A stretch of 64,000 bases of DNA from positions 4,774,001 to 4,838,000 of the forward strand of contig NZ_LR026975.1 of NCBI RefSeq assembly GCF_900603025.1, written 5' to 3'. The translations under genes were made by a program, and so were the position numbers. The notes beneath the pieces are model-generated. The model was not told the DNA's origin and did no database searches. It worked only from the letters and a program-made list of their open reading frames with translations. The DNA comes from Mycolicibacterium hassiacum DSM 44199 (lineage in GTDB: Bacteria; Actinomycetota; Actinomycetes; Mycobacteriales; Mycobacteriaceae). Shown one piece after another: positions 20,666 through 29,767 of the stretch; position 1 is the stretch's first letter, and each line of letters begins with the position of its first letter.

Positions 20666-22084
20666 TTAACGAGCCAGCCCGGACGCGGTCAGCACCGCGC
20701 ACAGCGCATCCAGCGCGGGGCCGAAGGCGTGCTCGGCGGGTGTGCCGAACCCGATCACCACCCCGTCCGGGCGCGGCACGTCGGCCCCGGCCGCCGGGTG
20801 ACGCAGGATCGACAACCCCTCCACGGCGATGCCCGCCTCCCCGGCGCGGCGCAGCACCTCCTGCTCGGCGCCATCGGGCAGCGTGACGGTGAGGCTCAGG
20901 CCGGCGGCCAGGCCGTCGACGCCGACGGTGAACCCGGACAGCACCTGCACCAACCGGTCGCGGCGCCGCCGGTAGCGCATGCGCATCCGGCGGATGTGGC
21001 GGTCGTAGCGGCCGCTGGTGATGAACTCGGCCATCGTCAGCTGGGTGACCGCGTCCACGTAGTACTGGTTGCCGCCCGCGGCGGCGATCACCGGGTCGAC
21101 GAGGTCGGTGGGCAGCACCATCCAGCCCAGCCGCAGCGCCGGCGACAGGCTCTTGCTGGCCGAACCGAGGTAGACCACCCGTTCGGGGGCCAGTGCCTGC
21201 AGCGCGCCGACCGGCTGGCGGTCGTAGCGGAACTCGCCGTCGTAGTCGTCGTCGAAGACGTACCCGCCGGTGCGGGCCGCCCACTCCACCACCGCGGTGC
21301 GCCGGGCCGGATGCAGCGCCATCCCGAACGGGTTGTGGTGAGCGGGCGTCAGCAGCACCGCCGGCACCGCCAGCCCGTCGAGCTCGGCGACCACCGCGCC
21401 GTCGCCGTCGACGCCGATCGGCACCGTGGGCACGTCGAGCGCCGACAGCGCGTCGCGAAAGATGTGCAGCCCGTAGGCCTCCACCGCCAGGGGGCCGCGG
21501 AACACCCGGCCCAGCAGCTCCACCGCGTGCCGCACCCCGGCGCAGATCACGATGCTGTCCGGCGAGGCGCGCACCCCGCGGGCGCGGGCCAGATACTCGG
21601 TCAGCGCCGCGCGCAGTTCCGGCCGGCCGCGCGGGTCGGTCATGCGGAACGCCTCGGTGGGTGCCGACGCCAGCGCGCGCCGGGTGGCGGCCGCCCATTC
21701 GGTGCGCGGAAACTCGGCGACGTCCGGGCTGCCGGGCATCAGGTTGTGGATCGGGGTGACGGGCCGGCCCTGCGGCCGGGGCGGGGCCTGCGCACCGGCG
21801 GTGTTGACCACCCAGGTGCCCGCGCCCTGCCGCGACGCCAGCCAGCCCTCGGCGACCAGTTCGGTGTAGGCCTCGGCGACGGTATTGCGCGCGATGCCGA
21901 GGTCGGCGGCCAGCGCCCGCGACGGCGGCAGCAAGGTGCCCGGCGGCAACCGGCCGGAACGCACCGCATCGCGCAGCGCGGTCAGCAGCAGCTCGCGCAC
22001 CCCACGGGCGCCCGGGGTGATGGCCGCGCGCAGGTCCAGGTGCAGGTCCCGGGAATGGGCCAGCCGATCATCGGGCTCCGGCAT
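20666..22084 (-). CDS. MocR/PdxR-type regulator: GntR helix-turn-helix fused to aminotransferase fold
   Basis: 472 residues. The N-terminal winged helix (about 20-95) contains PPSRALAADLGIARNTVAEAY. The class I aminotransferase-like domain fills the rest, with the Schiff-base Lys in YLGSASKSLSPALRLGW. MocR proteins use pyridoxal phosphate or an amino compound as effector and often regulate the divergently transcribed gene. Here that is the AhpD-like pair starting 84 bases away. The intergenic region holds an inverted repeat that could be the operator. Effector and targets are not determinable from sequence. Confidence 0.88.
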   Translation of the reverse strand: MPEPDDRLAHSRDLHLDLRAAITPGARGVRELLLTALRDAVRSGRLPPGTLLPPSRALAADLGIARNTVAEAYTELVAEGWLASRQGAGTWVVNTAGAQAPPRPQGRPVTPIHNLMPGSPDVAEFPRTEWAAATRRALASAPTEAFRMTDPRGRPELRAALTEYLARARGVRASPDSIVICAGVRHAVELLGRVFRGPLAVEAYGLHIFRDALSALDVPTVPIGVDGDGAVVAELDGLAVPAVLLTPAHHNPFGMALHPARRTAVVEWAARTGGYVFDDDYDGEFRYDRQPVGALQALAPERVVYLGSASKSLSPALRLGWMVLPTDLVDPVIAAAGGNQYYVDAVTQLTMAEFITSGRYDRHIRRMRMRYRRRRDRLVQVLSGFTVGVDGLAAGLSLTVTLPDGAEQEVLRRAGEAGIAVEGLSILRHPAAGADVPRPDGVVIGFGTPAEHAFGPALDALCAVLTASGLAR

Positions 22085-22103
22085 ACCGACCTCCGGGACA
22101 ATT

Positions 22104-22145
22104 GGCCCACGAAATCACCGGGCAATTCAACCATGTATGTGGGCC
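22104..22145. promoter_or_regulatory. Inverted repeat between the MocR gene and the AhpD-like genes
   Basis: GGCCCAC (22104-22110) and GTGGGCC (22139-22145) are perfect 7-base inverted arms 28 bases apart, centred in the divergent promoter region. Widely spaced repeats of this kind fit MocR dimers, which contact two half-sites. TATAT just after the right arm may be part of the -10 element of the rightward gene. Binding is inferred. Confidence 0.4.
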
Positions 22146-22168
22146 TATATCGCCGTAGCGTCGGGACC

Positions 22169-22633
22169 ATGACATCCAACCTGCTCAACACCGCCGGACG
22201 CATCGACCTCGCCAAGACCTCGCCGGAGTTCTTCGAGGCGATGATGACGCTCAGCAGCGCGGCGAACCGCGGCGTCGAACCCGAGATCGGCGAGCTGATC
22301 AAGATCCGGGCCTCGCAACTCAACCACTGCGCCTTCTGCCTCGACATGCACCTCAAGGACGCCCGCCGGATCGGCGTCGACGAACAGAAACTCGACCTGC
22401 TGGCCGCCTGGCGCGAGGTGCAGGAGCTCTACACCGAACGGGAGCGTGCCGCACTGGATCTCGCCGAGGCGATCACCGATCTCGGCGACGGGCATGTGCC
22501 CGACGCGGTGTATCAGCGGGCCGCGGCCGTCTTCACCGAGGCCGAACTCGCCCAGGTGATCGCGATGGCGGTGACCATCAACAGCTGGAACCGCATCAAC
22601 GTCAGCGTCCGCACCCAGCCCCCGGCCCGCTGA
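22169..22633 (+). CDS. Carboxymuconolactone decarboxylase family / AhpD-like protein, copy 1
   Basis: 154 residues with the AhpD-type core KIRASQLNHCAFCLDMHLKDAR. The CxxC pair and downstream His are the redox-active set of alkylhydroperoxidase D-like proteins. AVTINSWNRINV near the C-terminus is typical of the single-domain family. It is divergent from the MocR regulator and nine bases ahead of a paralogue, so the two are probably one operon. Likely role is peroxide or thiol-disulfide chemistry; the substrate is unknown. Confidence 0.85.
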   Translation: MTSNLLNTAGRIDLAKTSPEFFEAMMTLSSAANRGVEPEIGELIKIRASQLNHCAFCLDMHLKDARRIGVDEQKLDLLAAWREVQELYTERERAALDLAEAITDLGDGHVPDAVYQRAAAVFTEAELAQVIAMAVTINSWNRINVSVRTQPPAR

Positions 22634-22642
22634 GGAGTCCAC

Positions 22643-23116
22643 ATGACCACCACAACTGCCAACGGCCACAACGTTGTTCGGCGCCTGACCATGCCACGGG
22701 TGGCGCCGGAGTTCTATCAAGCGATGATCGGACTCGACGCCGCCGCGCATCTCGACCTGGACCCGGAACTGGCCGAACTCATCAAGATCCGGGCCTCACA
22801 ACTCAACCACTGCGCGTTCTGCGTCGACATGCACACCACCGACGCCCGCAAACACGGTGTGAACGAGCAGAAGCTGACCCTGCTGCCCGCCTGGGAGGAA
22901 GCCGGTGCGCTCTACAGCGAGCGGGAACGTGCCGCGCTGGCGCTGGTCGAGGAGATCACCGACCTCACCCGCCGGCACGTCTCCGACGAGGTGTATCGGC
23001 AGGCGGCAGCGGTGTTCTCCGAACGTGAGCTGGGGCAGGTGATCGCGCTGGCGGCCACCATCAACGCGTGGAACCGCATCGGCGTCACCACCCGCCTGCA
23101 GCCGCCGCGCCGCTGA
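22643..23116 (+). CDS. Carboxymuconolactone decarboxylase family / AhpD-like protein, copy 2
   Basis: 157 residues, clearly a tandem duplicate of the preceding gene. It shares KIRASQLNHCAFCVDMH with the CxxC pair, an ERERAAL segment, and a C-terminal TINAWNRIGVTTRL. A GAGGAG box precedes the ATG. Family members often form oligomers; two adjacent copies could form a hetero-oligomer, which is inference. It converges on wzm. Confidence 0.85.
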   Translation: MTTTTANGHNVVRRLTMPRVAPEFYQAMIGLDAAAHLDLDPELAELIKIRASQLNHCAFCVDMHTTDARKHGVNEQKLTLLPAWEEAGALYSERERAALALVEEITDLTRRHVSDEVYRQAAAVFSERELGQVIALAATINAWNRIGVTTRLQPPRR

Positions 23117-23136
23117 GTACCCCGGGATGCCGTCAC

Positions 23137-23967
23137 CTAGACCCAGTACGGCACCCGGGCGCGGTACTGGCGCATCGCGAACGCCGCGACCAGCCACCCG
23201 ACCACCGTCAGCACCAGCACGACGATCCAGTGCCGGAGCTCCTGATCGGCACCCAGCAGCGGTGCGCGCACGATGTCCAGATAGTGCAGCAGCGGGTTCA
23301 GCTCCACGATGCGGGCATAGTCCTGCGCGCCCTGCTGTTGCAGCGTCGACTCGTTCCAGATGATCGGTGTCATGAAGAACAGCAGCTGCACCAGGCTGCC
23401 CAGCAGCGGGCTGATGTCGCGGTACCGGGTGGCCAGGATCCCGAAGCACAGCGACACCCAGATCGCGTTGAGCACAATCAATCCCAACGCCGGGATCACC
23501 GTCAGAACGGTCCACGACCACGGTTTGGGATAGATCACCGCGATGATCACGAAGATGATCATGTTGTGGGCGAACAGGATCATCTGCCGCCACACCAGTC
23601 GGTACACATGCACCGACAGCGGGGTCGGAAGTTGTTTGATCAGGCCCTCGTTGGCGACGAACACGTCGGCTCCCTCGAGGATCGACGCGTTGATCAGGTT
23701 CCACACGATCAACCCGAGGGTGACGTAGGGCAGGTGCTCCTCGAGGGGCAGCTTGAACAGTTTGGAGTACAACAGCCCCATCGCGACCGCGGTGGTGCCG
23801 GTGGCGATCGTGATCCAGAACGGTCCCAGCACCGAGCGGCGGTACCGCTGTTTGATGTCCTGCCAGGCCAGGTGCAGCCACAGTTCGCGCTGCTGGAAGC
23901 CCTCCACCAGATCGCGCCAGGCGCGGCGCAGCGAGCGCGACTGTGCGGCGGCGTCGATGAACGTCAC
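23137..23967 (-). CDS. wzm: Galactan ABC exporter permease Wzm (Rv3783 type)
   Basis: 276-residue ABC-2 type permease with about six membrane helices. It exports the lipid-linked galactan precursor across the inner membrane with the ATPase Wzt. Family sequence AWQDIKQRYRRSVLGPFWITI is present near the N-terminus, as usual for O-antigen or teichoic-acid exporters. GTG 23967 was chosen because it overlaps the glfT1 TGA as GTGA; the frame is open further upstream but that part is antisense to nothing useful and overlaps glfT1. Also called rfbD in older annotations. Confidence 0.92.
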   Translation of the reverse strand: MTFIDAAAQSRSLRRAWRDLVEGFQQRELWLHLAWQDIKQRYRRSVLGPFWITIATGTTAVAMGLLYSKLFKLPLEEHLPYVTLGLIVWNLINASILEGADVFVANEGLIKQLPTPLSVHVYRLVWRQMILFAHNMIIFVIIAVIYPKPWSWTVLTVIPALGLIVLNAIWVSLCFGILATRYRDISPLLGSLVQLLFFMTPIIWNESTLQQQGAQDYARIVELNPLLHYLDIVRAPLLGADQELRHWIVVLVLTVVGWLVAAFAMRQYRARVPYWV

Positions 23968-24866
23968 TGTTCGGGCCTCCTGAATCTCTCTCGGCGACCC
24001 ATGCGGCGCAACCGGATCCACTCGCGCAGGCCGGCCGGGTCGCGCCGGGTCACCAGGAAGAACCAACCGAACCGCAGCCACTCCTGAGCCAGCAGCCGGC
24101 GCAGCCCCGGCTGGGCGAGCAGGTAGCCGCGGTTGCGGTAGGTGAAGAACCGTTTGGCGGGATCGTCGGGGTACTGGGCGTGCATCCGCCCGCCGAGGAT
24201 CGGCTTGAACTCGTCGCCGCCCTGCGGATGCAGGTAGGAGGTGGTCAGGCAGGTGCCGAACGGCAGGCCCGAACGCACCAGGCGGCGGTGCAGTTCGGTC
24301 TCGTCGCCCCGCACGAACAGCCGCAGATCGGGCACGCCGATCACCTCGAGGGTGGTGGCGGCGAACAGCGCGCCGTTGAAGAACGACGCGATCCCCCCGA
24401 GCAGATCGCTGTTGGCGTCGGTGCGCAGCTCGTCGACCCGGCGGCGCCACACCAGTCCGCGGCGCAGCGGAAACGCCAGCCGCCCGGGGTCGTTCACGTC
24501 GCACACCATCGGCGACACCGCGGCCAGCCGGTGCCGCGCGGCGCACGCCAGCAGTTCGGCGAGCACACCGTCGTCGGCGGGCCGGCCGTCGTCGTCGGCC
24601 AGCCACACCCAGTCCGCACCCAGGGCCAGGGCGTGCAGCATGCCGAGCGCGAAACCGCCCGCGCCGCCGAGGTTCCGGCGTGATCCCAGAAACGTGGTGG
24701 GCAACGGCTGGGCACCCACCAGCTCGGCTACCCTCGGATCGTTGTCGTTGTCGACGACCACCAGGTGGTCCGGGGTTCGGCTCTGCGCGGCCACCGCGGC
24801 CAGCGAGCTGGCGAGCGCGTCCGGACGCCGGTGGGTGACGACCACCGCGACGACGGTGTCGGTCAT
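23964..24866 (-). CDS. glfT1: Galactofuranosyltransferase GlfT1
   Basis: 300-residue GT-A family 2 enzyme that adds the first galactofuranose residues to decaprenyl-PP-GlcNAc-Rha, starting galactan synthesis at the cytoplasmic face. The N-terminus VVAVVVTHRRPDAL and the metal-binding WLADDDGRP motif are visible, and RGDETELHRRL is the second acidic motif. It lies between wzm and wzt with 4-base overlaps at both ends, the same arrangement as in M. tuberculosis (Rv3781-Rv3783). Confidence 0.92.
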   Translation of the reverse strand: MTDTVVAVVVTHRRPDALASSLAAVAAQSRTPDHLVVVDNDNDPRVAELVGAQPLPTTFLGSRRNLGGAGGFALGMLHALALGADWVWLADDDGRPADDGVLAELLACAARHRLAAVSPMVCDVNDPGRLAFPLRRGLVWRRRVDELRTDANSDLLGGIASFFNGALFAATTLEVIGVPDLRLFVRGDETELHRRLVRSGLPFGTCLTTSYLHPQGGDEFKPILGGRMHAQYPDDPAKRFFTYRNRGYLLAQPGLRRLLAQEWLRFGWFFLVTRRDPAGLREWIRLRRMGRRERFRRPEQ

Positions 24867-25654
24867 CGTGAGCGGGTCTCTTCGAGCACCTCGCGGACGT
24901 GGTGCGCGGCTTCCTCACCCTCGTAGGCACGTACCACGTCCTCGATGCCGCCGGTCATCCGGATGGTGCCGTGGTCGATCCACATGGCGGTCTTGCACAA
25001 CCGGGCCAGAAACTCGTTGGAGTGGCTGGCGAACACCAGGATGCCGGACCGTTCGACCAGGTCCTGCAGTCGTGACTGGGCCTTCTTGAGGAACTCGGCG
25101 TCCACCGCACCGATGCCCTCGTCCAACAGCAGGATCTCCGGGTCGATGCTGGTGACCACGCCGAGCGCCAACCGGACGCGCATACCGGTGGAGTAGGTGC
25201 GCAGCGGCATCTTCAGGTAGTCGCCGAGCTCGGTGAACTCGGCGATCTCGTCCACCTTGGCCAGCATCTGTTTGCGGGTCTGGCCCAAAAACAGGCCCCG
25301 GATGATGATGTTCTCGAACCCGCTGATCTCCGGGTCCATACCGATGCCCAGGTCGAACACCGGGGCCACCCGGCCGCGCACCGTCGCCACGCCGCGGGTG
25401 GGCTCGTAGATGCCGGACAGCAGCCGCAGCAGCGTCGACTTGCCCGCACCGTTGTGGCCCACCAGCCCGACGCGGTCGCCGTGGCGCAGCGTCATGGTGA
25501 TGTCACGCAGCGCCTCGACCACCACGACGTTGGAGGCGTTGCGCCCGATCGCCCCGCCGGCCTTGCCGAGGAACGCCTTCTTCAACGACCGCGCCTTGGC
25601 GTCGAAGATGGGGAACTCCACCCACGCGTTGCGCGTCTCGATGTACGGGCCCAA
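24863..25654 (-). CDS. wzt: Galactan ABC exporter ATPase Wzt (Rv3781 type)
   Basis: 263-residue ATP-binding subunit. Walker A is GHNGAGKST, the signature is YSTGMRVRLALG, and Walker B is EILLLDEGIGAVD. It lacks the extra C-terminal carbohydrate-binding domain of some O-antigen Wzt proteins, as expected for mycobacteria. Partner of Wzm. ATGA overlap with glfT1. The gene starts eight bases after the bpa stop, so bpa may be co-transcribed. Older annotations call it rfbE. Confidence 0.92.
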   Translation of the reverse strand: MGPYIETRNAWVEFPIFDAKARSLKKAFLGKAGGAIGRNASNVVVVEALRDITMTLRHGDRVGLVGHNGAGKSTLLRLLSGIYEPTRGVATVRGRVAPVFDLGIGMDPEISGFENIIIRGLFLGQTRKQMLAKVDEIAEFTELGDYLKMPLRTYSTGMRVRLALGVVTSIDPEILLLDEGIGAVDAEFLKKAQSRLQDLVERSGILVFASHSNEFLARLCKTAMWIDHGTIRMTGGIEDVVRAYEGEEAAHHVREVLEETRSR

Positions 25655-25662
25655 TCCGGCTC

Positions 25663-26181
25663 CTACAGGTACTGACCGGTTCCCGCGCCGCTGCCGCGCT
25701 GGCCGGGGGCCACCCCGGGCGGCAGGGACGCCTGGCGCATCTGCTCGAGTTGGTGCCGCGCGGCCATCTGCTGGGCGAACAACGCCGTCTGGATGCCGTG
25801 GAACAGTCCCTCCAGCCAGCCGACCAGCTGGGCCTGGGCGACCCGCAGCTCGGCCTCCGAGGGCACCGCCTCTTCGCTGAACGGCAGCGTCAGCCGCTCG
25901 AGCTCCTCACGCAGTTCGGGGGCCAGCCCGTCTTCGAGTTCGGTGATGCTGGTGCGGTGGATCTCCCGCAGCCGGTTGCGGCTGGCCTCGTCGAGCGGGG
26001 CGGCGCGGACCTCCTCGAGCAGCTGTTTGATCATCGTGCCGATCCGCATCACCTTGGCGGGCTGCTCGACGAGCTCGGTCACCGACTTGTGCTCGCTCTC
26101 CTCCTCCGAGCGACGGTCGCGACCAATGACCTCGACGTCGTCATCTGCGTTGCTAGTCATATCCACCAGGTTCCTGTCCAT
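25663..26181 (-). CDS. bpa: Bacterial proteasome activator Bpa/PafE (Rv3780 type)
   Basis: ATP-independent ring-shaped activator that docks on the 20S proteasome and admits unfolded substrates. 172 residues: an acidic disordered N-terminus (EVIGRDRRSEEESEHKS), a helical core (about 45-150), a flexible tail and the C-terminal GQYL motif that docks into the proteasome alpha-ring. The terminal motif and the position beside wzt make the assignment strong. An internal ATG (MTSNADDD) seven codons in is an alternative start. Confidence 0.92.
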   Translation of the reverse strand: MDRNLVDMTSNADDDVEVIGRDRRSEEESEHKSVTELVEQPAKVMRIGTMIKQLLEEVRAAPLDEASRNRLREIHRTSITELEDGLAPELREELERLTLPFSEEAVPSEAELRVAQAQLVGWLEGLFHGIQTALFAQQMAARHQLEQMRQASLPPGVAPGQRGSGAGTGQYL

Positions 26182-26713
26182 CGACGCACTGTGGGTGGGG
26201 TTTCGGACGGGCGGTTGGCGCCGCGCTGAAACCTCCGATTCTCACCTAGCGACACTAGTCCGTCGCCTGTACCCGACCCCAGCACCGGTGTGCCGAGCAC
26301 CCGACAGCGAACATCGCGCAGTTCGACGGTGCCGGGCGGTGCCGGGTCCGGGCGGGGCACCGAACGCATCTCCCGCGGTTCGACGCCAGCAAACGTCGCT
26401 GACATCACATAACACAACTCACATTGTCCGGGTCCGCGGCCGAGGTGCCGGGGAGTGTGCCGGGAACACGGCAATGTAGGGGTGTCCGGAGTGGTGCTGG
26501 CTCGATTCCGGGCCGTCAGGGCGCCCCAGTTGTGTTTGCTGCTGTCAAGTCCAGCAATACTACTGGTATTCGCACTCCGAACCTGAACGGCACTGGACTA
26601 GTATGGCTGGCCAGGTGACCCGGTCTAGGCACGGCTGGCTGGCTACACGCGCAGCCGGGCATCGGCCAGAATCGTGTCCGAATCGTGCGTACAAGCGCTT
26701 AAAGGTGGGTGGC
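26182..26713. promoter_or_regulatory. Divergent intergenic region between bpa and the class V aminotransferase gene
   Basis: 532 bases with no convincing gene. On the minus strand TAGTGT (plus 26252-26257) is a candidate -10 for bpa, about 70 bases before its ATG. On the plus strand TAGTAT (26599-26604) is a candidate -10 for the aminotransferase, implying a leader of about 100 bases. A short AT-rich tract around 26403-26437 stands out against the GC-rich surroundings. No terminator or known riboswitch was recognised. Confidence 0.4.
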
Positions 26714-27910
26714 ATGACATACGACGTCGCCCGGGTGCGTGGACTGCATCCGTCCCTGGGCGATGGCTGGGTGCACTTCGACGCCCAGCACGGGATGCTG
26801 CTCCCCGACACCGTCGCCCGGGCGGTCTCGACAGCGTTCCGCGGATCCATGCCGACCCCGATCGGGCCGCACCCGTCGGCCCAGCGCAGCGCGGCGGTGC
26901 TCAGTGCCGCCCGCCAGGCGGTCGCCGATCTGGTCAACGCCGACCCGGACGGGGTGGTGCTCGGCGCCGACCGCGCGGTACTGCTGACCACGCTGGCCGA
27001 CGCGTCGTCGTCACGGGTCGGGCTCGGCTATGAACTGGTGGTCACCCGCCTCGACGACGAGGCCAACATCGCGCCCTGGCTGCGGGCGGCCAACCGCTAC
27101 GGCGCCAAGGTCAAGTGGGCCGAGGTCGACATCGAGACCGGCGAGCTGCCGTCCTGGCAGTGGGAGGGGCTGATCACCAGCACCACCCGGCTGGTCGCCA
27201 TCGCCTCGGCGTCGTCCACGCTGGGCACCGTCACCGATCTGCGCGCGGTGACCAAGCTGGTGCACGAGCACGGCGGCCTGGTGGTGGTCGACCACTCCGC
27301 GGCCGCACCGTACCGGCTGATCGACATCGAGGAGATCGAGGCCGACGTGGTCGCGCTCAACGCGGTGGCCTGGGGTGGTCCGCCGATCGGGGCGCTGGTG
27401 TTCCGCGACCCGACGATGATCGACACCCTCAACTCGGTGTCGCTGAACCCGCATGCGCGCGGGCCGGCGCGGCTGGAACTCGGCGCCCATCAGTTCGGCC
27501 TGCTGGGCGGGATGGTGGCCAGCATCGAATACCTCGCCACCCTCGACGAATCCGCCCGCGGCACGCGGCGCGAACGGCTGGCGATGTCGATGCAGTCGGC
27601 CGAGCTGTACATGAACCGGCTGTTCGACTACCTGCTGATCTCGTTGCGGTCGCTGCCCGCCGTGATGGTGATCGGCCAGCCCGAGGACCGGATCCCGGTG
27701 CTGAGCTTCGTGGTCAACGACGTGCCCGCCGATGTAGTGGTGAAACGGTTGGCCGACAACGGGATTCTGGCGATCGCCAACGCCACCTCACGGGTGCTCG
27801 ACGTGATCGGCGTCAACGACATCGGCGGTGCGGTGACCGTCGGGCTGGCCCACTACACCACCACCGCTGAGGTCGACCAACTGGTGCGTGCGCTGGCGTC
27901 GCTCGGCTGA
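26714..27910 (+). CDS. Class V aminotransferase family protein (Rv3778c type)
   Basis: 398 residues of the cysteine desulfurase-like PLP fold. Segments such as [19 protein letters not shown] and a [15 protein letters not shown] region match the family. The usual PLP Lys is not clear: the segment after [17 protein letters not shown] has no obvious SxHK motif, so it may have lost classical desulfurase activity. ATG 26714 was chosen for its AAAGGTGGGT box and because the length equals that of the M. tuberculosis orthologue; an in-frame ATG at 26603 would add 37 atypical residues. Confidence 0.85.
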   Translation: MTYDVARVRGLHPSLGDGWVHFDAQHGMLLPDTVARAVSTAFRGSMPTPIGPHPSAQRSAAVLSAARQAVADLVNADPDGVVLGADRAVLLTTLADASSSRVGLGYELVVTRLDDEANIAPWLRAANRYGAKVKWAEVDIETGELPSWQWEGLITSTTRLVAIASASSTLGTVTDLRAVTKLVHEHGGLVVVDHSAAAPYRLIDIEEIEADVVALNAVAWGGPPIGALVFRDPTMIDTLNSVSLNPHARGPARLELGAHQFGLLGGMVASIEYLATLDESARGTRRERLAMSMQSAELYMNRLFDYLLISLRSLPAVMVIGQPEDRIPVLSFVVNDVPADVVVKRLADNGILAIANATSRVLDVIGVNDIGGAVTVGLAHYTTTAEVDQLVRALASLG

Positions 27911-27931
27911 CGCATTTTCCCGGTACGCGTC

Positions 27932-28906
27932 TCAATCCGCTACGCGCAGAAGGACTTTCCCGCTCACACCACCCGAAGCGAGCACTTCGTGCGCCTCGGC
28001 CGCGTCCTGAATGCCGAACTCCGCGCCGATGATCGGGCGCACCCGGCCGTCGGCGACCATGGGCCAGACGTCGGCGACCACCGCGTCGACGATCTCGCTC
28101 TTGCCGGCCGGGCCGGACACCGGACGGGCCCGCAGCGCGGTGGCGATGATCGCGCCGCGCTTGTTCAGCAGCTTGCCGATGTTGAGTTCGGCCTTGACCC
28201 CGCCCTGCATGCCGATGATGACCAGCCGTCCGTCGTAGCCCAACGCATCGACGTTGCGGTCCAGGTACTTCGCCCCGATGATGTCGAGGATCACGTCGGC
28301 TCCGCCCACGGCGCGGACCCGTTCGACGAAGTCCTCGTCGCGGTAGTTGATCGCGATCTCGGCGCCGAGATCGGCGCACAGCCGCAGCTTTTCGGCCGAG
28401 CCCGCGGTGACCGCGACCCGCGCCCCCAGTTGCCGCGCCACCTGGATCGCGTGCGTGCCGATTCCGCTGGCACCGCCGTGGATCAGCAGCAACTCGCCGG
28501 CCGACAGGTGGGCGGTCATCACCAGGTTCGACCACACGGTGCAGGCGACCTCGGGCAGACCGGCGGCGTGGGCCAGGCTCACCCCCGCGGGGATCGGCAT
28601 CACCTGGCCGGCCGGGACAGCCACGTACTCGGCGTAGCCGCCGCCGGCGAGCAAGGCGCAGACCTGTTCTCCGACAGTCCAACCGGAGACCCCGGGGCCG
28701 ACCGCCGCGATCGTTCCGGACACCTCGAGGCCGAGGATGTCGCTGGCGCCGGGCGGGGGCGGATATTTGCCCGCGGCCTGCAACAGGTCGGCCCGGTTGA
28801 CTCCGGCGGTGTGGACGCGGATCAGCACCTCGCCTTCGCCGGGGGTGAGGTCGGGGACTTCTCGCCAGGTCAGCACGCCATCTTCGGCGACGACAATTGC
28901 ATGCAT
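27932..28906 (-). CDS. NADPH:quinone oxidoreductase, zeta-crystallin type (Rv3777)
   Basis: 324-residue medium-chain dehydrogenase/reductase without structural zinc. The NADPH-binding motif is LIHGGASGIGTHAIQVA and the quinone oxidoreductase signature surrounds AVTAGSAEKLRLC. Likely reduces quinones or enones in the cytoplasm. ATG 28906 follows TAGCGT (plus 28914-28919) by seven bases, so the message may be leaderless; GTG 28909 is an alternative. Divergent from a MarR regulator, which is a natural candidate to control it. Confidence 0.9.
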   Translation of the reverse strand: MHAIVVAEDGVLTWREVPDLTPGEGEVLIRVHTAGVNRADLLQAAGKYPPPPGASDILGLEVSGTIAAVGPGVSGWTVGEQVCALLAGGGYAEYVAVPAGQVMPIPAGVSLAHAAGLPEVACTVWSNLVMTAHLSAGELLLIHGGASGIGTHAIQVARQLGARVAVTAGSAEKLRLCADLGAEIAINYRDEDFVERVRAVGGADVILDIIGAKYLDRNVDALGYDGRLVIIGMQGGVKAELNIGKLLNKRGAIIATALRARPVSGPAGKSEIVDAVVADVWPMVADGRVRPIIGAEFGIQDAAEAHEVLASGGVSGKVLLRVAD

Positions 28907-28984
28907 CACTTCAACGCTACTATCCCCGGCAACAAACTTTGCTGTTCGGCCCTTGCGCCGTCGTGGCGGACTTACTATTGTCGC

Positions 28985-29497
28985 GTGGAGGGGTTAATTG
29001 CCGGGCGTACAGCAAGCTATATGCCCGGTCTCGACATCGCCGAACAGAGATCGTGGCAAAACTTTCTCGACGCGGCGTTGCGGTTGTACGCGACCCTGAA
29101 CCGGTCGCTGGTGGACGCACATCAGCTCACGCTCAACGATGTGCGTCTGCTCGACATCCTTGACAAGTCCGTCAACGGATCGTCACGAATGGGGGATCTG
29201 GCCGACGAGTTGATGTCGTTGCCGAGTCGGGTGACCCGGCAGATTCGCCGGCTGGAGTTGCAAGGTTTGGTTACTCGCTCTGCCAGCCCGGACGACGGCC
29301 GGGGGGTGCTGGCGAGCATCACCGACCAGGGCCGCTCCGCGGTGCGCGCGGCGATGGTCACCTACAGCGAGGGGGTCCGTTCCCACTTCCTCAGTCGATT
29401 GACGCGGTCGCAGATCGCGGCGATGGGGGAGAACTGCCGACGCATCAGCGTCGGGCTCCGAACGTCCGGGCCGCCGGCCAGGCTCGGCCGCGTGTAG
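28985..29497 (+). CDS. MarR-family transcriptional regulator
   Basis: 170 residues with a winged helix: helix-turn-helix MGDLADELMSLPSRVTRQI and wing SPDDGRGVLASITDQGR. GTG 28985 was chosen because TACTAT (28973-28978) is a TANNNT element six bases upstream, fitting a leaderless start. ATG 29021 would give 158 residues but has no ribosome binding site. MarR proteins respond to phenolics or oxidants. The divergent quinone oxidoreductase shares the 78-base promoter region and is the likely target. Confidence 0.85.
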   Translation: MEGLIAGRTASYMPGLDIAEQRSWQNFLDAALRLYATLNRSLVDAHQLTLNDVRLLDILDKSVNGSSRMGDLADELMSLPSRVTRQIRRLELQGLVTRSASPDDGRGVLASITDQGRSAVRAAMVTYSEGVRSHFLSRLTRSQIAAMGENCRRISVGLRTSGPPARLGRV

Positions 29498-29525
29498 CCG
29501 ACGGCGCCCCGCTAGTCTTGTCGGC

Positions 29526-29612
29526 GGTGGCGTGGCAGAGCGGCCTAATGCACTCGCCTTGAAAGCGAGAGACGGCTAACACCGTCCGGGGGTTCAAATC
29601 CCTCCGCCACCG
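29526..29612 (+). tRNA. serT: tRNA-Ser (anticodon UGA)
   Basis: Acceptor stem GGTGGCG pairs with CGCCACC. The anticodon arm ACTCGCC/GGCGAG-like stem presents loop CTTGAAA with anticodon TGA. A long variable arm (GACGG...CCGTC) is typical of tRNA-Ser, and the T arm contains GGTTCAAATCC. Discriminator G at 29612 is followed by an encoded CCA (29613-29615). TAGTCT at 29513-29518 is a possible -10 element. Confidence 0.95.
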
Positions 29613-29767
29613 CCAGTGGCGGCGTCTCACCGTGCGCCGGGGTGTGCATCAGGAAGACCGCCGCCTCAACGTTCTTCGCGGGTGGCTGCTGTGACCGCGC
29701 CCATCGTGGCATCCAGGCGGCGAGAATTCCGGATTTCCAACCGGATTCGCATGGGTACGGTGAATAC

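Noticed and set aside
23137..24930. A 597-residue Wzm fusion protein
   Set aside because: The N-terminal part is an out-of-frame shadow of glfT1; the real permease starts at GTG 23967 overlapping the glfT1 stop.
29605..29621. CGCCAC/GTGGCG hairpin immediately after tRNA-Ser(UGA) as a terminator
   Set aside because: One arm is the tRNA acceptor stem itself and there is no T-tract, so it is more likely chance complementarity.
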